From NCBI GenBank assembly GCA_964624825.1, contig CAZUYD010000023.1, forward strand, positions 1-29,090: a DNA stretch of 29,090 nt. The letters run 5' to 3'. Position numbers and translations under genes: made by a program. The notes below the pieces were generated by a model. It had not been told where the DNA came from, made no database searches, and was given only the letters and a program-made list of their open reading frames with translations. This stretch comes from Enorma sp964624825 (GTDB taxonomy: Bacteria; Actinomycetota; Coriobacteriia; Coriobacteriales; Coriobacteriaceae). How positions within the stretch are numbered: position 1 is the first letter of the stretch; every line of letters begins with the position of its first letter. Of the stretch, positions 1 through 6,457 are shown piece after piece.

Positions 1-54
1 AGGCAAAGCCAACGGGTTTACAGCCCGTCCCCATTAACCACTCGGGCACACTCC
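1..54 (-). tRNA. tRNA-Tyr (GUA), 3' part cut off by the window edge
   Basis: Read on the minus strand from 54 down, the sequence gives an acceptor 5' strand GGAGTGT, a D-arm beginning CCCGAGTGGTTAA, and an anticodon stem ACGGG/CCCGT around the loop CTGTAAA, so the anticodon is GTA (tyrosine). After the anticodon arm the sequence runs into what should be the long variable arm of a class II tRNA, and then the window ends. The T-arm and 3' end are therefore not visible. A sigma70-type promoter lies about 60 bp upstream. tRNA genes near yacP and before the rpmG-secE-nusG region are common in Gram-positive bacteria. Confidence 0.88.
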
Positions 55-116
55 CCTAAAGCAAGTTCCACAAAGCCGTTTGTCCATGACAAACAAGTAC
101 CTCGTGGGCAGAAGAG

Positions 117-146
117 ATAGTACGACTCAAGGCGCAACGATGTCAA
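117..146 (-). promoter_or_regulatory. sigma70-type promoter reading toward tRNA-Tyr
   Basis: The minus strand carries a perfect -35 box TTGACA (141-146) and a -10 box TACTAT (117-122), separated by 18 bp. Transcription would start near 110 and run into the tRNA-Tyr 5' end at 54. This is the best -35/-10 pair I found in the window. Between it and the tRNA lies a small inverted repeat, GTTTGTC-cat-GACAAAC (78-94), which could be an operator or part of the leader. Confidence 0.62.
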
Positions 147-254
147 CCAGATTGATTAAATACACGCGTCCGGGCGTATCTATAACCTCCAAGCTGGGAA
201 GACGTTCGGCTTCTCATGCGGAACTTGTGAAGAACCCCCGCCATGGCTCTTCAT

Positions 255-283
255 GGCGATCTGACGCCTGGTGTTAGAGCGTC
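255..283 (-). repeat. 29-nt hairpin element, copy A
   Basis: This is an imperfect 11-7-11 hairpin with plus-strand arms GGCGATCTGAC and GTTAGAGCGTC around GCCTGGT. On the minus strand the middle reads CTAAC-ACCAGGC-GTCAG, matching the other copies at 2548, 3301, 5583 and 17593. It sits between tRNA-Thr and the tRNA-Tyr promoter, so a terminator role after tRNA-Thr is possible, but no clear T-run follows it. Confidence 0.6.
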
Positions 284-295
284 ATCCCAATCCCA

Positions 296-371
296 GCGGC
301 CGGGAGCAGAAAGCCCGGTCCCGCTGGGGGCACCGGGCTCGAACCGTCCGTGGAGCCAGCGACAGGAATCG
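296..371. repeat. 76-bp direct repeat, distal copy (partial tRNA-Thr 3' end)
   Basis: These 76 bp are identical to 484-559. The copy holds the last 21 bases of tRNA-Thr (351-371, including the encoded CCA) and the terminator-like stem that follows the tRNA (AGCCCGGT 312-319 / ACCGGGCT 332-339). It stops inside the T-arm, so it is not a tRNA. The two copies start 188 bp apart. A duplicated tRNA 3' end is what integration, or recombination between attachment sites, leaves behind, but no integrase is present here. Confidence 0.9.
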
Positions 372-483
372 CCGCTCGCTCCGCGAGCTCACCCCGCTGC
401 GGCGGCTGCGCCGCCTTGCGCGCTCCGCGGCGAACGCTCGGCGCGTTCGCCCCGCTCCGCGCCCGCAACCGGGTTCGATTCCG
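372..483. other. GC-rich palindromic spacer between the two tRNA-end copies
   Basis: This 112-bp stretch consists mostly of short palindromes. Examples are GGCGGC-tgc-GCCGCC near 402-417 and GGCGAACG (429-436) paired with CGTTCGCC (444-451). At 471-482 it holds GGGTTCGATTCC, an inverted copy of the tRNA-Thr T-arm segment, so ggaatcg (365-371) and cgattcc (476-482) flank it as inverted ends. It has no believable reading frame. It could be a small palindromic insertion or a rearranged tRNA remnant. Confidence 0.55.
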
Positions 484-559
484 GCGGCCGGGAGCAGAAA
501 GCCCGGTCCCGCTGGGGGCACCGGGCTCGAACCGTCCGTGGAGCCAGCGACAGGAATCG
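484..559. repeat. 76-bp direct repeat, proximal copy (overlaps tRNA-Thr 3' end)
   Basis: Identical to 296-371. This copy is continuous with the complete tRNA-Thr gene, so it is probably the parent copy. It contains the tRNA 3' end and the terminator stem at 500-527. Confidence 0.9.
500..527 (-). terminator. probable Rho-independent terminator of tRNA-Thr
   Basis: On the minus strand, just past the tRNA CCA, an 8-bp perfect stem (AGCCCGGT/ACCGGGCT, 12-nt GC-rich loop) is followed by TTCTGCT. The T-run is weak. The same hairpin is repeated at 312-339 in the duplicated copy. Confidence 0.5.
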
Positions 560-613
560 AACCCGCAACCCAGTGATTACAAATCACTTGCTCTACCGTT
601 GAGCCACGCTGGC
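539..613 (-). tRNA. tRNA-Thr (UGU)
   Basis: The minus strand folds as a full 75-nt tRNA with CCA encoded. The acceptor strands are GCCAGCG and CGCTGGC, the anticodon stem is AGTGA/TCACT around TTTGTAA (anticodon TGT), and the T-arm is GCGGG-TTCGATT-CCTGT. It lies 104 bp downstream of the yacP stop on the same strand. Confidence 0.95.
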
Positions 614-717
614 ACCGCTAAGGCGGCTCCAAGCATACTGAATCCCTCACGCGCTTGCAAGTGCTCGAACCGAAACACAACGCGTCGCCTTCCCTCGGGA
701 AGACCTATGACCTGCCC

Positions 718-1419
718 TCAATGACGGGCTGCGTCGCGCAGCGCTTCGAGCTTCGCGAGCGATTCGGGTGAGAGGCGGCCGCCGAGCGTCATCTTGATGT
801 CGGGCGCCGCTCCGGCCTCTGCGACATCGGCATCGACCTGGCGGATCTCTTCCACAAACATACGCGCCGAGATGCGCGTGACTCCCTTGCCCATAACCGT
901 CGCCTGAATGGTTCCGTCACTCGTCACCACCGAGCATGCGCGACCCGACTCGCGCGCGTCGGTACAGAGGCGCTGCATCACGGTATCCGCCGAAACGCCC
1001 GTGGGCGAAAACTCGATGCGCACGCCCGCCTGAGGCAGATTCGGCCGGTCGGCCGAGACGTTGCCCGCACCGTCGAACACAATCACCGCATCATAGCGGT
1101 GCTGCGCAAAGGCGGCGACATCGGCAATGAGCGCCGTGCGCGCGCGGTCGTATACATCATGCGAATAGGGGTCGTCGGAATGGTCGAAGATGAGCTGCTC
1201 GTACCGCGGCGCGGCATGGATGACATTGTAGCCGTCAACCACCAGAAGCTCACGCTGGCCGCGTGCGTTTTCGCCACGCGCCGGCTCGGCCACGTCGGAT
1301 ATTGCGAATGCGGAAGCGAAGGCGTTGCCCGTACCATAGGTGCTCGCCGAGACGATCGGCTTTGCCGACCCTTCGCCGAAGCGCCTGGCTTTTGCTTTTG
1401 CACGGCTCTTCTTACCCAC
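718..1419 (-). CDS. yacP: NYN-domain RNA endonuclease, YacP/Rae1 family
   Basis: Proteins of this family have a NYN (PIN-like) nuclease fold. In Bacillus subtilis, Rae1/YacP cuts mRNA in the ribosomal A site. The 233-residue product starts with a very basic tail (GKKSRAKAKARR). The nuclease core follows: VDGYNVIH at about 61-68 carries the first acidic metal ligand, IVFDG the second, and VVTSDGTIQ the third. The frame stays open further upstream inside rlmB. I chose GTG at 1419 because GGAGG (1429-1433) lies 9 nt before it; GTG at 1425 is an alternative. The gene overlaps the rlmB stop by 8 bp, so the two are translationally coupled. The rlmB-yacP order is conserved in Gram-positive bacteria. 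Confidence 0.85.
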   Translation of the reverse strand: MGKKSRAKAKARRFGEGSAKPIVSASTYGTGNAFASAFAISDVAEPARGENARGQRELLVVDGYNVIHAAPRYEQLIFDHSDDPYSHDVYDRARTALIADVAAFAQHRYDAVIVFDGAGNVSADRPNLPQAGVRIEFSPTGVSADTVMQRLCTDARESGRACSVVTSDGTIQATVMGKGVTRISARMFVEEIRQVDADVAEAGAAPDIKMTLGGRLSPESLAKLEALRDAARH

Positions 1420-2329
1420 GCTCACTCGCCTCCGCCAACACCTCGATGTTCTGGCGCAGCCATTCATAGCAAAGCGCGGTGGCCGCCTGGGCAACGTTGA
1501 GGCTTTCGGTCTTGCCGCGCTGCGGGAGCTTAATGAGGTCGTCGCAGGTCTCGAGCACGAGGCGGCCGATGCCCTCTCCCTCAGACCCCATCACGAGCGC
1601 GATGCGCCCGCTCAACGGCGCATCCCAGCACGCGCCTTCCGCATGTTCGCTCGCGCCGACCACCCAAAACCCTGCGGCTTTCAGCGCTTCGAGCGCGCGA
1701 GCGATGTTGGGCACGCGCGCTATCGGCAGGTGCATGACCGCGCCCGCACTCGTTTTGTACGCGCCGACGTTCACCTCGGCGGCGCGCTTGTTCGCAATGA
1801 CCACGCCCGCGGCGCCCACCACCTCGGCCGAGCGCACGATTGCACCGAAGTTGCCGGCATCGGTCACATGGTCGAGCACCACCACGAGCGACGGATCGGT
1901 GTTCGCGCGCGCGATAACATCTGCAAGGTCGGCATAGGGAAACTCGCCCACCTCGAGCATGATGCCTTGGTGCGCGCCATGGGAAGACAGGCCGTCGAGC
2001 TGCTCGGACGCAACATGCTCGATCGGAATGCCTGCACCCTGCAACCAATCGATCAATTCAGCAAGCGTTGCGTCTCGCCGGCCGGCATCGTTTGCCACGA
2101 GCGCGCGCTTCACCGGAAAGCCTGTGCGCAGCGCCTCCTCAGCAGCTCTGCGGCCTTCGATGTAATCGCAGGAAGCGCGCCGACGGGGCGACTCAGCGCG
2201 CGCAGACGGTCGATGATGCCGTTCCGAATGCCCTACGCGCCGGCCATGTTCCGCCGCGCGGCTGGATCTTTTTGGAGCTTCTTTCGCACTTTTTCCTGAA
2301 ACTGTGCGTTTGCGCCTGTTCTCTGCCAT
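1412..2329 (-). CDS. rlmB: 23S rRNA (guanosine-2'-O-)-methyltransferase, TrmH/SpoU family
   Basis: This enzyme methylates the 2'-OH of a guanosine in domain V of 23S rRNA (G2251 in E. coli) using S-adenosylmethionine. The 305-residue protein has an unusually long Arg/Lys-rich N-tail (about 1-52). A substrate-binding domain follows (DYIEGRRAAEEAL), then the trefoil-knot SpoU domain with NFGAIVRSAE, VMGSEGEGI and LNVAQAATALCYEW, the three SpoU motifs. The ATG at 2329 has GGGGAG just upstream. It overlaps yacP downstream. A 12-bp-stem hairpin and two 21-bp repeats lie before it and may control it. Another TrmH-family target is possible, but the neighbours (cysS, yacP) fit RlmB. Confidence 0.9.
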   Translation of the reverse strand: MAENRRKRTVSGKSAKEAPKRSSRAAEHGRRVGHSERHHRPSARAESPRRRASCDYIEGRRAAEEALRTGFPVKRALVANDAGRRDATLAELIDWLQGAGIPIEHVASEQLDGLSSHGAHQGIMLEVGEFPYADLADVIARANTDPSLVVVLDHVTDAGNFGAIVRSAEVVGAAGVVIANKRAAEVNVGAYKTSAGAVMHLPIARVPNIARALEALKAAGFWVVGASEHAEGACWDAPLSGRIALVMGSEGEGIGRLVLETCDDLIKLPQRGKTESLNVAQAATALCYEWLRQNIEVLAEASERG

Positions 2330-2400
2330 CTGCTCCCCGCTTCGTCGATTTTGCGCCCCTATTGTATGTGATTGCGCGCGTCAAAGGACAAACGAGCCTA

Positions 2401-2436
2401 GCCAACGGGGCGCGTCTTCGAACACGCCCCGTTGGC
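2401..2436 (-). promoter_or_regulatory. strong hairpin in the rlmB leader
   Basis: A perfect 12-bp stem (GCCAACGGGGCG / CGCCCCGTTGGC) encloses a 12-nt loop, 72 bp before the rlmB start. On the minus strand it is followed by TAGGCTCGTTTGTCC, a poor T-run. It may be a terminator for the gene upstream or an attenuator in the rlmB leader. I cannot decide between these from sequence. Confidence 0.5.
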
Positions 2437-2449
2437 TCCTATACCAGCT

Positions 2450-2531
2450 GACTATATACACCAGGAGATATCCGGCTGTTTGGTCACGGTTGCGAAGAAC
2501 GCCTGAGGCCGACTATATACACCAGGAGATA
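2450..2531. repeat. pair of 21-bp direct repeats (2450-2470 and 2511-2531)
   Basis: An identical 21-bp word beginning GACTATATACACC and ending GGAGATA occurs twice, 61 bp apart, in the region before rlmB. It is more AT-rich than its surroundings, and its minus strand contains TATATAG, which resembles a -10 box. I could not find a matching -35. Duplicated promoters or paired regulator sites are both possible. Confidence 0.6.
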
Positions 2532-2547
2532 CCAGTTACGAACAAAC

Positions 2548-2576
2548 GGCAGTCTAACACCTGGCGTCAGATTACC
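2548..2576 (-). terminator. 29-nt hairpin element, copy B, after the DUF5067 gene
   Basis: Plus-strand arms GGCAGTCTAAC and GTCAGATTACC surround ACCTGGC and pair over 11 positions with two G-T wobbles and one mismatch. It lies 29 bp past the stop of the gene ending at 2606. On the minus strand CGTTTGTTC follows, so a weak Rho-independent terminator is plausible. The first 26 bp, with flank (from 2542), are identical to copy C (from 3295). Confidence 0.6.
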
Positions 2577-2605
2577 ATCACAGGAAACGACGGGCGGGCA
2601 GCACC

Positions 2606-3265
2606 TTACGACAAAGACCAGGTCTCCGTTGCCAGCGCATCATCGCTCCAATACGACAGCTCCACCATCACGTCGCTTTCCGTGTCGTTGAGCTCATATA
2701 CCTTGTGCATGCTGAACGTCGTGCCCGGCTGCACCTTTCCGCTCTGGGTATCCTCTTCACCGTACGACTCTTGAAGCTGCAAGCCGTTTTGATATGCATC
2801 TAAGTAGATGCTTGAATAGCCATAAGAAGCTTCGGATGTATTGTTCGTTACCGCGAGCACCACATCGAGCCGGGTTCCTGTCACCGTGACCTCAGCCACT
2901 TCGATGTGCCAGCTACCGTCATCGATGATCGATGTGGCGTCTGCCTCCAACGTGGCATCCGAGAGCACGATGCTTTCCGCAGAATCGTTCTCCGATTCCT
3001 CATCCTGGGCATCTTCATCGGAAGTTGCCTGATCGTCGTCTGAAGTATCGAGCGAGCCGTCGTCGGCCGAGGCATCCTCTTCAGTCGATGCCGCAGCCTC
3101 GACGCCCTGGTTCCTGTCCGTCAGCGTGATAACGAGAGTCGCTGACGACACAACCAGCGCAAGGCAAGCGACGATAAGTGTCGCAACAGCAATGCCCTGA
3201 TCGGGACGACGCCCGGTTGAGTGCATGCCGTCCTTTGCATCGCCATTTTCATACAACTTGCTCAC
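2606..3265 (-). CDS. membrane-anchored DUF5067-like protein
   Basis: A 219-residue protein with a short cytoplasmic N-end and one membrane segment (about 24-47, VATLIVACLALVVSSATLVI). A very acidic, Ser/Asp/Glu-rich linker follows, then a C-terminal beta-rich domain. That domain has the pattern of DUF5067/DUF4352-type immunoglobulin-like extracellular domains: V-VTNNTSE, YQNG--L, a Gly/Thr-rich turn, and a closing V-V-LSYW. No lipobox Cys is present, so the anchor is the membrane helix. Two GTG codons (3268, 3265) follow AAGGAG; the second has the better 5-nt spacing. It sits between cysS and rlmB, which are often neighbours, so it looks like an insertion into the block. Its function is unknown. 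Confidence 0.78.
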   Translation of the reverse strand: MSKLYENGDAKDGMHSTGRRPDQGIAVATLIVACLALVVSSATLVITLTDRNQGVEAAASTEEDASADDGSLDTSDDDQATSDEDAQDEESENDSAESIVLSDATLEADATSIIDDGSWHIEVAEVTVTGTRLDVVLAVTNNTSEASYGYSSIYLDAYQNGLQLQESYGEEDTQSGKVQPGTTFSMHKVYELNDTESDVMVELSYWSDDALATETWSLS

Positions 3266-3299
3266 CACAACTCCTTTTCCCCGTTCCCATGATCACAAA

Positions 3300-3330
3300 C
3301 GGCAGTCTAACACCTGGCGTTAGGCTGCCG
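3300..3330 (-). terminator. 29-nt hairpin element, copy C, after cysS
   Basis: Arms GGCAGTCTAAC and GTTAGGCTGCC surround ACCTGGC, with an extra closing C-G pair. The stem is nearly perfect (one A-C/G-T position). It lies 35 bp after the cysS stop. On the minus strand GTTTGTGATC follows, so it can serve as a weak terminator between cysS and the DUF5067-like gene. Confidence 0.65.
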
Positions 3331-3365
3331 AGCAGTCCTCCAGAACAGAGTTGCCCAGCTGTACC

Positions 3366-4832
3366 CTATGCGCGCTTGATGCGAGAGCCTGCGGCTGTGT
3401 CCTCGATCGCAAGACCGAGTTCCTGCACGGCATCGCGAATAGCGTCGGCTCGTACCCAGTCTTTCGCAGCGCGCGCCTCGGCGCGGGCGGCAAGCAGCGC
3501 CTCGGCGGCAGCATCGACATCATCGCCCATATATCCAACGAGCTCCGCGGCCACGCTCGTAAGCGCGGGCGGCAGCTCCGCCTGCTTGATGGGAAGCTCG
3601 ACGCCCAGAGTGGAGAACGCGCCAACAATGCCCGCTGCGCATGCGATGCATGCCTCGGGGTCCACCGCACCCGCAGCCGTATCGAGATATGTATTCGCCT
3701 CGGTCACAAGCTGGAAGTACGCAGCCACCGCGCTGGCGGTGTTGAAGTCGTCGTTCATGGATGCTTCGAACTCGGCCGAAGCGCGCTCAACCGCCGCAAG
3801 CAGCTCCGCCGCGCGCCCAGCATCGGTTGCGGCATCCGCGTGCCCTGCCGCCCACCGAAGATTCTCGACCGCGGTTGCGATGCGCGCGAGTGAGTTCTCG
3901 GCACCCTCCAGGCGCTCCCACGAGAAGTCGAGCGGAGAGCGGTAATGGGTCTGGAGCATGAGCAGCCGCAACGCTGCAGCTGAATGTTTCTCGAGCACTT
4001 CCTCAAGCGTGAAGAAGTTGCCGAGGCTCTTGCTCATCTTCTCGCCATCGACAAGCAGCATGCCCGTATGCATCCAGGTGTTTGCAAATCCCTCGTGCCA
4101 GCAGCAGGTAGCCTGCGCGCACTCGTTCTCGTGGTGCGGGAACGCCAGGTCTGAGCCGCCGCCATGGATATCGATGGGGCATCCAAGATACCGATGCACC
4201 ATGGCCGCGCATTCGGTGTGCCAGCCGGGACGGCCTGCGCCCCAAGGGCTCGGCCAGCTGGGCTCACCGGGCTTCGCCGCCTTCCAGAGCGCGAAATCGA
4301 GCGGATCGCGCTTCTCTTCGCCTGCCGCGATACGCGCGCCCACCATGAGCTCGTCGACCTTGCGCCCCGACACCTCGCCATATGAAGGGTCGCTGCGTAC
4401 GGAGAAATACACGTCCCCGTTCTCCGCAGCATAGGCATGCCCCTGCTCGATGAGACTCTTGATCATGCCGATCATAGGCCCGATCTCGCGCGTGGCGCGG
4501 GGGCGCACATCGGGGTCGAGCACGTTCGCGCGGTGCATGATGTCGATGAACCGCTCGGAGAATTCCGCCGCGACGTCCTCGGCCGTCCGCCCCTGCTCGT
4601 TCGCACGGTTGATGATCTTGTCATCCACATCGGTGAGGTTCTGGGCAAACGTCACCTCGTAACCGCTCGCCTGAAGCCAGCGGCGGATGACGTCGAAACT
4701 GATGAACGTGCGCGCATTGCCGATATGGATGTTGTCATAGACGGTGGGGCCGCATACGTACATGCGCACCGCACCCGCCTCGATGGGGACGAACTCCTCT
4801 TTTTCGTGCGTGGCGCTGTTGTAGATTTTCAT
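3366..4832 (-). CDS. cysS: cysteinyl-tRNA synthetase
   Basis: This enzyme charges tRNA-Cys with cysteine using ATP. The 488-residue length is normal for the family. It is class I: the HIGH motif is HIGN at 36-39, after the zinc ligand Cys27 in VCGPTVYDNIHIGN. The other zinc ligands are visible as GWHTECAAM (Cys208) and FPHHENE (His233/234, Glu237). KMSKS is at 265-269. The C-terminal DALR-type helical region ends in a lysine/arginine tail. The frame opens upstream, but ATG at 4832 has GGAGG 7 nt before it and begins the family's normal N-end (MKIYNSATHEKEEF). The gene order ispD-ispF-cysS-rlmB is typical of Gram-positive bacteria. Confidence 0.97.
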   Translation of the reverse strand: MKIYNSATHEKEEFVPIEAGAVRMYVCGPTVYDNIHIGNARTFISFDVIRRWLQASGYEVTFAQNLTDVDDKIINRANEQGRTAEDVAAEFSERFIDIMHRANVLDPDVRPRATREIGPMIGMIKSLIEQGHAYAAENGDVYFSVRSDPSYGEVSGRKVDELMVGARIAAGEEKRDPLDFALWKAAKPGEPSWPSPWGAGRPGWHTECAAMVHRYLGCPIDIHGGGSDLAFPHHENECAQATCCWHEGFANTWMHTGMLLVDGEKMSKSLGNFFTLEEVLEKHSAAALRLLMLQTHYRSPLDFSWERLEGAENSLARIATAVENLRWAAGHADAATDAGRAAELLAAVERASAEFEASMNDDFNTASAVAAYFQLVTEANTYLDTAAGAVDPEACIACAAGIVGAFSTLGVELPIKQAELPPALTSVAAELVGYMGDDVDAAAEALLAARAEARAAKDWVRADAIRDAVQELGLAIEDTAAGSRIKRA

Positions 4833-5045
4833 GAACGTTCCTCCGACGCGAACAAGACTCAATGCAGAAAGCCGCATGCAGCCGGTGTCCCAAACACGGC
4901 TCCGTAGATGCTGCAGCAGCCGACCTTCTCTGTTGGTTATTCTTCTGCACTATGGTACACGAGCGAACACGAACGGCGCGAACATCTTGCGCCAGCACGC
5001 GCGCACCCGCGGCGCCGGCTCCATCTGCCCGGCCGCCGGCCTCGC
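4833..5045 (-). promoter_or_regulatory. ispF-cysS gap, possible cysS leader
   Basis: This 213-bp gap between the ispF stop and the cysS start has no gene of its own. On the minus strand GTGTACCATAGT could be a -10 region. Further down, GCCGTGT-TTGGG-ACACCGGC (4881-4900) forms a hairpin, and a second weak one (TGCA...TGCA) follows. A frame running through this leader contains several Cys codons (TGT, TGC, TGT) around the hairpins, which would fit attenuation by charged tRNA-Cys. No T-box consensus is visible. This is a weak suggestion. Confidence 0.25.
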
Positions 5046-5525
5046 CTACGCGCGACGCTCCAGCAAGCAAACCGCCCAAGCACCGATGCCGCGCCCCGCG
5101 CCTTCCCAACCGAGGTGCTCGGTGGTCGTAGCCTTCACGCCCACCGCCTCCATAGGTACGCCGAGCGCGCGACTCAGGTTCTCGCGCATCTGATCGCGAT
5201 AGGGGCTGATCTTGGGCTCCTGGCAGGCGATGGTGCAATCGGCGTCTACGAACTCAAACCCTGCGCGTCGTGCGTATGCCATCACTTCGGAGAGCAGTTT
5301 GAGCGAATCGGCACCCGCATAGGCAGGGTCGGTGTCGGGAAACAGCTTGCCGATGTCGCCGCCGCGCATGGCGCCGAGAATCGCATCGGCCAGCGCATGC
5401 GCGAGCACGTCCGCATCGGAATGACCGAGAAGCCCCCGCTCATAGGGGATATCTACCCCGCCGATGATGCAGCGCCTGCCCTCGATGAGCTGGTGCACGT
5501 CGTATCCATGTCCGATGCGAAACAT
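5046..5525 (-). CDS. ispF: 2-C-methyl-D-erythritol 2,4-cyclodiphosphate synthase
   Basis: This enzyme converts CDP-ME 2-phosphate to MEcPP and CMP, the fifth step of the MEP isoprenoid pathway. The 159-residue length is typical. The metal ligands are in GHGYDVHQL (Asp9, His11) and in HSDADVLAHALADAILGA (His43). DIGKLFPDTDP and KATTTEHLGWEGAGRGIGA are also family signatures. ATG at 5525 is chosen because GAAGGG lies about 6 nt upstream; the ATG at 5531 is too close to it. It lies 89 bp after the ispD stop, with hairpin copy D between them. IspD and IspF act two steps apart and are often adjacent or fused. Confidence 0.96.
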   Translation of the reverse strand: MFRIGHGYDVHQLIEGRRCIIGGVDIPYERGLLGHSDADVLAHALADAILGAMRGGDIGKLFPDTDPAYAGADSLKLLSEVMAYARRAGFEFVDADCTIACQEPKISPYRDQMRENLSRALGVPMEAVGVKATTTEHLGWEGAGRGIGAWAVCLLERRA

Positions 5526-5582
5526 GGCCATCCCTTCTTTAGATGCCGCCCCGATATGCTGTGAACAGGCCATGGCGGCCAT

Positions 5583-5611
5583 GGCAATCGAACACCAGGT
5601 GCCAGATTGCC
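5583..5611 (-). repeat. 29-nt hairpin element, copy D, between ispD and ispF
   Basis: Arms GGCAATCGAAC and GCCAGATTGCC surround ACCAGGT; the outer 7 bp (GGCAATC/GATTGCC) pair perfectly. It begins 3 nt past the ispD stop. No T-run follows on the minus strand, so this copy is unlikely to be a simple terminator. It could be an RNA-processing or stabilising hairpin within the ispD-ispF message. A second palindrome, gccatggc-ggccatggc, lies beside it at about 5569-5585. Confidence 0.65.
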
Positions 5612-5614
5612 GCC

Positions 5615-6457
5615 TTAGGCGAGCGGTGCGCGGCCAATGATGCCCGTATCCTGCACGCTTTCGGCGTCGCTCATGCGTCCGTGCAGAATCGCCGTCACGG
5701 GAGGAAGGTCCTCGGGGACGGTCACCTTGAGGTTGTCGCGCGGACTCTCGACGCAGCGCACGACGCCTCCGATGCGCTCGACCAGCGATGAATCGTCCGT
5801 ACCCACGAAACCGTCAGCGAGCGCTGCCGCGTGAGCGCGGCGCATGACATCGACGCTGAAGATCTGCGGGGTTTGCGCCGCCCAATACAGGCTGCGCGGC
5901 GGCGTGCTTTCGATGCGATCGCCATCAACGATTTTGAGCGTGTCGATCGCCGGCTGGCCGCACACCACGCCATCGAGCGCGCGATCATGCATGAGCGCGC
6001 TGACCGCATGGTCGATCGCCTCGGTCGTGATGAGCGGGCGCGCGCCATCGTGGATCGCAACGCAGGCAAAGCCCAGCGGAACCGCCTCCACGCCGGAGCG
6101 TGTCGAATCCTGGCGAGTCTCGCCCGCATCGGCGAAGGTGATCGGCGTCTTGAGTTCGAAGGGGTCGATCGCCACGCGCCGCATCTCGGCACGGCGTTCG
6201 TGCGGGCACACGACCACAATGTGCCCGACCAGGCACGACCGATCGAATGCCATAATCGACCAGGTCATCATAGGACGACCCGCCACGTTCACCAACTGCT
6301 TACCGCCCGGGTTCCCAAAGCGCGAACCCGAGCCGCCGGAAAGAATGACGGCGCACACCGGTGCCGGACGCGGCGCTGGTGCATGCGCTTCGTTCGCATA
6401 CGCATGTGCATTCGCGCCCGCGCGCGCGCTCATACCCGCTGCCGTTGTATCGCTCAC
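5615..6457 (-). CDS. ispD: 2-C-methyl-D-erythritol 4-phosphate cytidylyltransferase
   Basis: This enzyme joins CTP and MEP to give CDP-ME, the third MEP-pathway step. The 280-residue protein has about 35 extra N-terminal residues (Ala-rich) before the nucleotidyltransferase core AVILSGGSGSRFG. The catalytic Arg is in SGSR, and the Lys is in GGKQL where most family members have PKQ. Other signatures are IHDGARPLI, AAQTPQIFS and TDDSSLVER, with NLKVTVPEDL near the end. The GTG at 6457 has GGAG 9 nt upstream and overlaps the disA stop (GTGA), so the two are translationally coupled. TarI-type ribitol-5-phosphate cytidylyltransferases are similar, but ispF next door supports IspD. Confidence 0.92.
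   Translation of the reverse strand: MSDTTAAGMSARAGANAHAYANEAHAPAPRPAPVCAVILSGGSGSRFGNPGGKQLVNVAGRPMMTWSIMAFDRSCLVGHIVVVCPHERRAEMRRVAIDPFELKTPITFADAGETRQDSTRSGVEAVPLGFACVAIHDGARPLITTEAIDHAVSALMHDRALDGVVCGQPAIDTLKIVDGDRIESTPPRSLYWAAQTPQIFSVDVMRRAHAAALADGFVGTDDSSLVERIGGVVRCVESPRDNLKVTVPEDLPPVTAILHGRMSDAESVQDTGIIGRAPLA

Noticed and set aside
243..724. Several 100-124-codon frames over the tRNA-Thr region
   Set aside because: They cross a tRNA gene and a duplicated tRNA end, and are made of palindromic GC-rich DNA.
4833..4960. T-box riboswitch for cysS
   Set aside because: Hairpins and Cys codons are present, but the T-box antiterminator consensus is not visible.
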